From contig JAILRU010000093.1 in assembly GCA_024697945.1 (NCBI GenBank), positions 1 to 37,393 on the forward strand: DNA of 37,393 nucleotides, given 5' to 3'. Below, piece after piece: positions 21,300-29,200 of this stretch; position 1 is the first letter of the stretch; each line of letters opens with the position of its first letter. Both the position numbers and the translations under genes were made by a program. The notes below the pieces were generated by a model. It saw only the letters and a program-made list of their open reading frames with translations. It searched no databases and was not told the DNA's origin. This DNA comes from Bacteroidaceae bacterium (GTDB taxonomy: Bacteria > Bacteroidota > Bacteroidia > Bacteroidales > Bacteroidaceae).

Positions 21300-22127
21300 A
21301 TGGAAAATCATTCATCAGAAAGTAAACTGAAAGAAGAAGCAAGATATTTGATGATTTCTATTCCCTATGATGTGGAGGATGGATTAGGACTAATCGCCTT
21401 CGATGATGGCATGGGAACGGAGTTACAATATGAAGAAGGATTCTTACCACCAATGTTTGATAGCGATAACCAGACATTGGAAGTAATAGTGGATTTGCAA
21501 GAACGTAAAGCGCTTGATTGGGACGAGAAAAAGGGTTATATTCATATGTGGGCAAAGCTTTGTGACAGCGGAATATATACGTTGCTGGATGCAGACAAGC
21601 TACCTCTGTGTCAGATTGCTGGCTATGTGCCCAATGCTCTGGTTCCTCCTTATGAGCGAGGATTCGGTGATTATCTGGAGCTGACCATTGAGCCTGATGG
21701 AACTCTTCCTGATTGGAAATCCGAACTAGACTTTAGCGATTTCATAGACGAAGGACAGACAACTTTTAAGGAGCATCGTCCAAAATCCTGTGGTGTAATG
21801 AACGAATACATTTTCTATACGCCAGAAGGATTTACGACTGCACCAAATGAGGACATTGAGACGGAGAACTGTCAAATGCTTGGCACAGCTAAGGGCAAGG
21901 ATGTGGTGGATGCAAAGAAGAATTTACTGAAAGAGAATCCTTGGATAACAGAAGCAGGTTTCGAACCTACACAATTTATTACCAGACAACTCGTTACCGA
22001 CGAGCAACGCTCAGCAATTAAAGAGCTGCTTGATTATCTTTGGGAAGACGAGAAGAGACACTATGAGGAGTCGGAGTGCCCAGAGAACCATATCTTTAAG
22101 GTAATGAAAGTGCTGAAATCAATGTAA
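21300..22127 (+). CDS. Unknown acidic protein in the RM operon
   Basis: The 275-residue protein has no family that I recognise over residues 1-170. Residues about 180-235 (NEYIFYTPEGFTTAPNEDIE then CQMLGTAKGKDVVDAKKNLL and ENPWITEAGF) resemble a small module seen in other uncharacterised Bacteroidetes proteins, where YxFYTxEGxT and ENCQxLGxAxG recur. It has no signal peptide or membrane helices and is strongly acidic. It starts 14 nt after the nuclease and is intact, so it is likely a functional part or regulator of the RM cassette. Acidic character would also fit a DNA mimic, but that is speculation. Confidence 0.65.
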   Translation: MENHSSESKLKEEARYLMISIPYDVEDGLGLIAFDDGMGTELQYEEGFLPPMFDSDNQTLEVIVDLQERKALDWDEKKGYIHMWAKLCDSGIYTLLDADKLPLCQIAGYVPNALVPPYERGFGDYLELTIEPDGTLPDWKSELDFSDFIDEGQTTFKEHRPKSCGVMNEYIFYTPEGFTTAPNEDIETENCQMLGTAKGKDVVDAKKNLLKENPWITEAGFEPTQFITRQLVTDEQRSAIKELLDYLWEDEKRHYEESECPENHIFKVMKVLKSM

Positions 22128-22173
22128 ATATGAGTGTATTCGCATTGAATCTCAATAAGTTCAACTAATACTA

Positions 22174-22575
22174 ATGAAGCATATAAACGGCGACACACAG
22201 ATGACTGATGTATGGCGCTTGCCTGCTATTGCGCCTTGGGAGAAATCCTGTGGTAAGCACCCCACACAAAAGCCTTTGGGATTGTTGAGTCGTATCATCA
22301 TGGCATCGACTGAGGCTGGAGCCTGGATTCTTGACCCCTTTGCCGGTTCTTCCACTACAGGAATTGCCGCCAACCTGCTCGGGCGTAGATTCCTTGGAAT
22401 AGAGCGCGAAGAGGAGTTCGCAGCCATTAGTAAAGCCCGTCGAGAGGAAATAGAGAATGTCAGGACATTTGCGACTATCAAGAGGAAGATACCAGATATA
22501 GTGAAGGCTGAGGACACGCAGTTGGATATGTTTGCATGTGGCGAGCCGTTGCAAGCCTTCGACCTGCCGTTTTAG
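22174..22575 (+). pseudogene. Truncated beta-class DNA methyltransferase (DpnA-like) remnant
   Basis: The 133-residue product is only the C-terminal half of a beta-class N6-adenine/N4-cytosine methyltransferase: QMTDVWRLPAIAPWEKSCGK, HPTQKPLGLLSRII, and the AdoMet-binding WILDPFAGSSTTGIAANLLG, then RRFLGIE. Beta-class enzymes place catalytic motif IV (DPPY) in the N-terminal half, which is missing, so this copy cannot methylate alone. DpnII systems normally have DpnM, a second methylase DpnA and a nuclease; this is probably the former DpnA. Only a 12-residue ORF (22131-22169) precedes it. A split working enzyme is possible but would need the other half elsewhere. Confidence 0.75.
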
Positions 22576-22606
22576 TAAAGATATTAAGAGCCTAAAATAA
22601 AAGATT

Positions 22607-22741
22607 ATGACAGAAGAGGAATTAAAAGAGGTATTCAAGTACTTGGTGGAAAATGGATGGGAGCCGAGAATATGTGATACGGAATACCCTTATTATGATA
22701 CACCCATCATGTGCGGGCAACCGACGGTGCTTTTTGTGTAG
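22607..22741 (+). pseudogene. N-terminal fragment of a small protein, possibly S24/LexA-like
   Basis: The ORF encodes MTEEELKEVFKYLVENGWEP, then RICDTEYPYYDTPIMCG, and then reads into the neighbouring glycosidase sequence in the wrong frame. The NGWEP...CDT..PYYD..(V/I)xCG pattern resembles the N-terminus of LexA/UmuD-type S24 peptidases in Bacteroidetes, from memory. The junction at about 22708-22716 marks a deletion joining RM-island sequence to the polysaccharide locus. Confidence 0.45.
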
Positions 22742-23547
22742 CGATGACCGATTTGCATGTCTTTGGCCAACGCGATGGTGTTCGCACGACTGAATGGGAG
22801 CGTGACGGCAAAAAATACGATTGGGGCAACAATCGTGGTCTAGTATTATTACGCTCCTTCAACCTCATCCATTGGACGCGCACGAACCTTGATCTCACCG
22901 CTCTCACCTGTCCCACGGGCGAAGTGGACGCGGAAGGCAATCCCTTGCCGTGGAGCGAGATGGGCTGTGCATGGGCACCAGAGATGATTACCACCGAAGA
23001 CGGTCGCATCATGATGCACTTCACGACTCGTTTTCAGCGCGGTCGCAACCACATCCGTTATGTCTATATAAGCGATGACTTCTCACGCATGACCAGTGAA
23101 CCGCATGTATTGCTAAAAGCTCCGGCAGACGATCAGGGACGCATCACGAAGAACATCATAGACTCGGACATCACAAAGACAGGTGACACCTACCACCTCT
23201 TCTGCACCGAGATGGGCCACCCGCGTCATGCTGTCAGCAAATCGCTTACAGGTCCTTACACCTTTGTGCCCTTCAATGACGGTGTGCCGTAAGTCCACGA
23301 GGCTCCCATGCTTTGGAAACTCATTGGTGAGCAGAAGTGGATACTCATGCAGGATCGATACTCCATGAATCCGCATAATTTCTATTTCTGCGAGACTACC
23401 GACCTTGAACACTTCACGCCCCTCGGCTATTTCGATGACGGACAGAGTCCCATGCACCGCACCAATTTCTCCGAACAGAAGCATGGTGCCGTGGTGCAGG
23501 TTACAAAAAAAGAACTTAATAAACTAATCAAATACTGGAACAAATGA
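22711..23547 (+). pseudogene. GH43-like glycosidase, 5'-truncated and with an in-frame stop
   Basis: The frame is continuous from 22711 to 23547 except for a TAA at 23290-23292, where related proteins would carry an amino acid (..VP-stop-VHEAPMLW). It reads DGAFCVAMTDLHVFGQR, WAPEMITTEDGRIMMHFTTR, then VHEAPMLWKL, WILMQDRYSMNPHNFYF, typical of the five-bladed propeller of GH43-like arabinosidases/xylosidases. The signal peptide, the first blade and the first catalytic Asp are missing because the 5' end was removed at the junction with the RM island. It overlaps the next gene by 4 nt (ATGA). Probably inactive. Confidence 0.8.
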
Positions 23548-25469
23548 AAAGAACTGTTAGCATTCTTTTATTTTTCATTTTTCACTCTTTCGCTTTCCAC
23601 TGCATGGCAGAAGACCACGGCTTCATTCATCCGGGCGGACTGCACACACAGGCAGATTTCAATCGTGTGAAGGCGCAGATTGCGGCCAGAAACCAAACGG
23701 TGGTGAAAGCATGGAACAAATTGAAAAATGCAGAGTACGCCCAATCCAACGTGCAGACATCCCCCACAGAAACCATTGTACGCGGCGGCAGTGGTGAGAA
23801 CTACATCAATGCGGCACGCGGGGCGACGATGGCCTACCAGAACGCATTGCGCTGGAAAATTGGTGGCACGCCTTCGAATGCCAAGGCTGCAGTGCGCATA
23901 CTCATGGCATGGGCCAACAAAACGACGGCCATCAGCGGCACCTCCGATGCATGTCTGGCTTACGGACTATATGGCTATCAGTTCGCACAGGCCGCAGAGC
24001 TGATGCGCGACTACGAGGGTTGGAAGCGCGAGGACTTCGAAAAGTTCCAACAATGGATGCTCACGCTGTGGTACCCGGGTGCCATTAGGTTCCTGCGCGT
24101 CCGCAACGGCACATGGGAAAACTCGGGCAAATGGTGGCAAGCACCAGGGCACTACTGGTCGAACTGGGGCCTGTGCAATGCACTATGCGTGATGAGCATC
24201 GGCATATTGTGCGATGACGTCCAGATATATAACGAGGGCATCTCATTCATCAAGTACGACCAGGTGGGAACCTTTACCGACCCGCCCACGATACATGAGG
24301 TGACCGGTCATGACGACTACACGGGTCAGGGAGCTATTCAAAACGACGGTCTGACAGACTTCCTCGGGAACCTCGTCGTAACGACAAGTGATGTTTCAGG
24401 TTCTAAGTTTCAAGTTCCAAATGGTGAGGAGGTGGAAGTTGGCAGCTATGGCGAGCTGGGACAACTCAACGAGAGCGGTCGTGATGCTGGACACTGTGCG
24501 ATGTCCTTGGGATTGGCTGTGGATATAGCAAAGATCGCTTGGAATCAGGGTGATGATCTCTTTGCCTACATGAACCATCGTTTGGCAGCAGGCATCGAAT
24601 ACGTAGCAGCACAGACGCAAAGCGTGCAGGGTTTGCCTTGGACGGATTACATCTACGGCACCAACGGAATCTACTACAGCGACGGCCGTGCTTGGGTGAT
24701 GACAGAGCCTGCGCTCGGTGCACATGTCCGTCCGTATTGGGGTACCGTGATTGGTATCTACGAGGGCGTGAAGGGTGTGCGGATGCCGTTCTCTGAATTG
24801 GCATATCAGCAGATGGGCATCGACGGTGGCGGCAGTGGTTCGACCAGCGGCGGCTACGACCATTTGGGTTATTCCGTGCTGATGAATACCTACGACGAAC
24901 AGCTCTGTCCAGCTGACAAAACACCTACGGAACTGACAGGGCAAATGGAATACAGTGCTTCGTTGTCCGCAACGTTCATCCCCAGTCTGACCCAAGAAAA
25001 GAAGCGCGGTTTAGTCACAGGGAGAGTCACGAATCACACCGAACTCGGAGCACTGGTCAACAACTATAGCACGACCAACAGCACCCGCCTACCCAACGGC
25101 AAGACTCTACGCCTAATTCCCATCCTGCCTGAAAGTGAGGAGGACACGGGACAGTGGCAGTGGAATACAGGGGAGACGACGCGCGAGATTACCGTAGCGA
25201 CAGGCTGGAGCTACATCTACCGCGTCACCTATACCAACAAGAACGGAATCGAGAGCCAGTTGGCGTTCAGTATCGCCACGACGGACAAGGGGGAACCAGT
25301 GGGAATTAGTGCTCCGCAAGTAGAGAATGAAGAATTAAGAATGAAGAATGGTGCCAGCGCGGTATATGACCTTCAGGGTCGCATAGTTTGCAATTATCAA
25401 CTGTCAATTATCAATTGTCAATTACCAAGGGGCATCTATATCAGAAACGGAAAGAAAATAGCTTTATGA
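23544..25469 (+). CDS. Secreted PL38/alginate-lyase-superfamily polysaccharide lyase with T9SS-like tail
   Basis: The 641-residue protein has a signal peptide (to about residue 22), an alpha/alpha-toroid lyase domain (about 25-440), a beta region (about 440-590) and a sorting tail. Lyase features are HPGGLHTQADFNRVKAQIAA, NGTWENSGKWW, and ESGRDAGHCAMSLGLAVDIA, the last shared with the N-terminus of the 1186-residue protein downstream. Such enzymes cleave uronic-acid chains (alginate or glucuronan) by beta-elimination. The tail has VYDLQGRIV ... PRGIYIRNGKKIAL, interrupted by repeat-derived peptides (NEELRMKNG, NYQLSIINCQL). The signal peptide is encoded by TTTTTCATTTTTCACTCTTTC-like repeat sequence. 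It overlaps both neighbours by 4 nt. The reading frame is intact. Confidence 0.8.
   Translation: MKRTVSILLFFIFHSFAFHCMAEDHGFIHPGGLHTQADFNRVKAQIAARNQTVVKAWNKLKNAEYAQSNVQTSPTETIVRGGSGENYINAARGATMAYQNALRWKIGGTPSNAKAAVRILMAWANKTTAISGTSDACLAYGLYGYQFAQAAELMRDYEGWKREDFEKFQQWMLTLWYPGAIRFLRVRNGTWENSGKWWQAPGHYWSNWGLCNALCVMSIGILCDDVQIYNEGISFIKYDQVGTFTDPPTIHEVTGHDDYTGQGAIQNDGLTDFLGNLVVTTSDVSGSKFQVPNGEEVEVGSYGELGQLNESGRDAGHCAMSLGLAVDIAKIAWNQGDDLFAYMNHRLAAGIEYVAAQTQSVQGLPWTDYIYGTNGIYYSDGRAWVMTEPALGAHVRPYWGTVIGIYEGVKGVRMPFSELAYQQMGIDGGGSGSTSGGYDHLGYSVLMNTYDEQLCPADKTPTELTGQMEYSASLSATFIPSLTQEKKRGLVTGRVTNHTELGALVNNYSTTNSTRLPNGKTLRLIPILPESEEDTGQWQWNTGETTREITVATGWSYIYRVTYTNKNGIESQLAFSIATTDKGEPVGISAPQVENEELRMKNGASAVYDLQGRIVCNYQLSIINCQLPRGIYIRNGKKIAL
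25322..25425. repeat. Two AT-rich repeat segments read in frame inside the lyase tail
   Basis: GAATGAAGAATTAAGAATGA (25326-25345) and CAATTATCAACTGTCAATTA (25391-25410, continuing as a near-palindromic TCAATTGTCAATTA) flank the conserved YDLQGRIV segment. They belong to the same AT-rich class as intergenic repeats elsewhere in the window. Confidence 0.6.
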
Positions 25470-25840
25470 AGCGAATCATCTTCCTTTTCTTCATTCTCCA
25501 TGCATCATTCTTCACTGCATTTACGGTGGGCGCGAGCGGGATATACCAGTACTCCGTGGCATTGACGGGCTATGTATCCACTGAGACAGGCAAGGCCCCG
25601 ACGGCTTATCTGTGGATTCCTGAGGGTTGCCAGCAGGTGAAGGCGGTGATGCTGGCACAGCAGAACATGACGGAGGAGATGCTCTATAAGAATGAAACGT
25701 TTCGCGAAAGGATGAAGGCATTGGACTTAGCACTTGTCTGGGTAGCTCCTTGGTTTTCGCAGAACTGGGATCCGACGACGGGCTGTCAGCAAACCTTCGA
25801 GGAGATGATGGTGGGGCTGGCCGGAAGCGGCCAACGATGA
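25466..25840 (+). pseudogene. 5' fragment of a secreted alpha/beta-hydrolase-like gene
   Basis: From the ATG at 25466 (overlapping the previous stop) the frame encodes a signal peptide (MKRIIFLFFILHASFFTAF) and an esterase-like N-terminus: TAYLWIPEGCQQVKAVMLAQ then ALVWVAPWFSQNWDPTTGCQ. It ends at 25840 after a change of identity near 25820, where sequence from a GH97 gene begins in another frame. The catalytic part is absent. This is a deletion product, not a working enzyme. Confidence 0.65.
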
Positions 25841-26189
25841 GCCGGAACTTAGTTGGTTCGACAACCTGAAAACCACTTGGGAAGAGACACGTGTCCTCGA
25901 TGGTTCACCCGGCTCACATATCGTCGTCGCCCGCCGCAGCGGAGAGGATTGGTATGTAGCAGCGATGACAAATAACGAGGCGCGGACGATCACGATTCCT
26001 ACGGATTTTCTGAAAGACGGTCAACGATACACCGTCACGATCTATAACGATGACCCGACAGTCAAAACAAGCACGAAGGTCAGCGTAAAAACTGTCACCA
26101 TCAAGGCAGGAAAAGCCATCAGATTAACGCTCCAGCCTTCAGGCGGTGCAGCCCTGCATCTCGTAAAAACTCTAATCTCTAAACCCTAA
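25821..26189 (+). pseudogene. 3' fragment of a GH97 glycosidase gene
   Basis: In a different frame from the fragment before it, 25821-26189 encodes about 122 residues: TTWEETRVLDGSPGSHIVVA, RRSGEDWYVAAMTNNEARTI and YTVTIYNDD. This matches the C-terminal beta-sandwich of GH97 enzymes (SusB-like alpha-glucosidases/galactosidases). The catalytic barrel is gone. The join at about 25815-25825 is one deletion scar shared by two former genes. Confidence 0.7.
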
Positions 26190-26208
26190 ACTCTCAACTC
26201 TTTCACTC

Positions 26209-29200
26209 ATGCGTAGATTATTATTCGTCATTTTATTATTTTTCACATTTCACTCTTTCACTTTTTACTCCTTCGCCCAGTCCGACCTGCAGAACCACAA
26301 AATGTCAGGACCCTACGAAGTAGTGGCCCGCGATGGTGAGTTCCGTGCCTCGAAGGGCGGCAGCGAACGCGATATGTGGACGGCATGGCAATGCGCACAG
26401 CAAGGCTATTCAGACAAGGCACTGGAAATCATCAACGCCTACGCTGCAACATTGCAACGGTTCGACGGCCACGACGCTCCGCTCTGTGCAATTCAGGGAT
26501 ACTGGCTGGTGAGGGCGATGACCATTTTGAAGAATTCACAATTCATAATTCATAATTCACAATTAGAATCTTGGGGAGCCATGATTCGTAGGGCGATGCT
26601 GCCGATGATTGACAAGTTCGAGGCGGACAGTCCTTATGCCAACGGCAACTGGGGGGCAATTGTGAACCGTCTGCGCATGGCGTGTGGTATATTCCTTGAA
26701 GACAGCACCGTATATCAGGCCAGCATCGACTATTTTCTGCACGCTAACGACAATGGCTCGCTACCGAAATACATCAGCGAAATGGGTCAATGTCAGGAGA
26801 CGGGGCGCGATCAGGGACACGCGCAGTTAGGACTCGGCGCATTGTGCGAAACGTGCGAGATGGCATGGGAACAAGGTGATGACCTTTGGGGATCGCTTGA
26901 CAATCGTATGCTCAAGGGCATCGAATACTCGGCTCGCTATAACCTCGGCTACGATGTCCCTTTTGAGACATGGACAGACTGCACGGGACTCTATAACGAC
27001 TGGACGGAACCTGGCTCGATGGGACGTGGTCGCATTCGTTGTATCTACGACCTGCCCTACAACCATTTTGTAAAACGTAAGGGCTTGAAGATGCCCTATA
27101 CGAAAAAATTGTTAGAATTGCAGGCTAAGGCAGAAAAGCGAGGAGAGATTCAGCAGAACCCCGAGGCAAACCAGTTCACAGTGAAAGGTGTACAAGAAGG
27201 CACTCGCCTTCATCAGGTCTTCACCTATCCCGCTCCCGAGGGCGCTCCGCTAAAGCACGATTATGATGTGTTCGTACAGCCGCGAGGCAGCAAAGAGTGG
27301 ACGAGGGTTGACACGTATATGGCGAAGGTGAATAGCAGCCCCACCCCCGACCCCTCCCGTAATGGAGGGGAGCCTGGCGGCGGGAAACATCAGGTGTCGG
27401 AGATAAGTTATTGTGTGTTCGACTTCACGGGCGACGTGTTTGTAAAGGTCATCTGTAAGAACCGTAAGTTCCAGACCGTGCGCATCCGTCCTGATTATCG
27501 CGGCACAATAGCCAATGTACAGAACGATAGTACCGTACAGTTCCTTTTGTTTCAGCCAGAGAATGTGAGTGTGGAATTTGACGGGGACATCACGAACAAT
27601 CTTCTTGTGTTCACCTCAAAGCCGTCCGTGAGCAAGGAAGAGGCAGAGCGAGAGGCGAAGGCACAGGGGCGTGCATTCAAATACTATGCTCCCGGCTACT
27701 ATAATCAGCAGGACACCATTTACATAGATTCTAACACGACGGTTTACTTGGAGGATGGCAGCTACTTTACCAGCACTTTCGCCATCAACGACGCTGAGAA
27801 CGTAAGCATACTCGGTCGCGGCATCGCAAGGCCTGAACGCGGCTATGAAGGTGCTCATGTCCATCGCTCGAAGAATGTACTCATTGACGGTCTCGTGCTC
27901 AATACATGTCCCATTGGCGAGTCACACAATGTCACCCTGCATGATGTACGCAGTATCTCTCATCCCTCGTGGGGCGACGGCCTTAACGTCTTCGGTGGAT
28001 GTTCGGACATACTCTTCGACCGCGTGTTCTGTCGCAACTCCGACGACTGCACCACAGCATACGCTACACGCAAGGATTTTAGTGGCTCGACCCGCAATAT
28101 TACCATGCGGAACTCTACCCTTTGGGCTGACGTGGCACATCCCATCTTCATCGGTCTGCATGGCAATTCAGAGCGTAGTGATACCATCGAAAACCTGCGC
28201 TACGAGAACATCGACATCCTTGGACAGACCGAGCCTCAGGTGGACTACCAAGGCTGCTTAGCCATCAACTGCGGCGACAACAACCTGGTTCGCAACGTCG
28301 TCTTTGATAATATCCGTATCGAGCAGATTGAACAAGGATGCATCACACAGGTGAAAGTGGGCTATAACCAGAAGTATTGCACCGCTCCCGGACGCGGCGT
28401 GGAGGAGATCACCTTTCGCAACATCCGCTACTATGGTAAACCGCCCTACATATCCGTCATTAACGGCTACAACGAAGATCGCATGGTGCGCAACATCACC
28501 TTCGAGAGCCTGAAGATGAATGGTAAGCTCATTCATGACAAAATGAAGGGCAAACCTGCATGGTACTCTTCAGCAGACTATGTTCCCATATATGTGGGTA
28601 ACCACGTGAAGAATGTCGTTTTCAGCAAGGATAGCCGCAACACACTCGTCAGTCAGTCGCTCACCTACTGTTCGTCGCAGGTGGATCGTGCCTTAGAGGC
28701 CCTTCGTCCCTACGACTTCACGATGATGCCACGAAATATTCTACAAGGAGAGACCCTGTGGAACCTCCGCAAAGCCAAACCGCAGGAGTGGTGTTCCGGT
28801 TTTTGGCCCGGTATCCTTTGGATGACATTTTCCTATAACAAAAGCGAGGCTGTTCACAAGGCCGCCACAGGCTACACCGATGCACTGATTCCTGTCGTGG
28901 AGGCACCCGTCTATGACCATGACCTCGGCTTCATCACCATCAACTCATTCCTGAAAGGGTACGAGGTATCGAAAGACTCTCGCTACCGCGAAATGGCCCT
29001 GCGCGCAGCCGACTCCTTGGCCACGCTCTTCAATCCCACCGTGGGCACAATACTCTCATGGCCACGCCACGTGAAGGACTACGACGGTCACAACACTATC
29101 ATGGACAACATGATGAACCTGGAACTGCTGTTCTGGGCAGGGCGCGACAGCATAGCAGTCCGCCACGCTGAAACCACGATGAAGAACCATTTCCGCCAGG

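Noticed and set aside
22174..22575. Functional stand-alone methyltransferase
   Set aside because: It lacks the N-terminal half with the catalytic DPPY motif required in beta-class enzymes.
24396..24995. 199-residue minus-strand ORF
   Set aside because: Antisense to the lyase gene; no recognisable motif or promoter.
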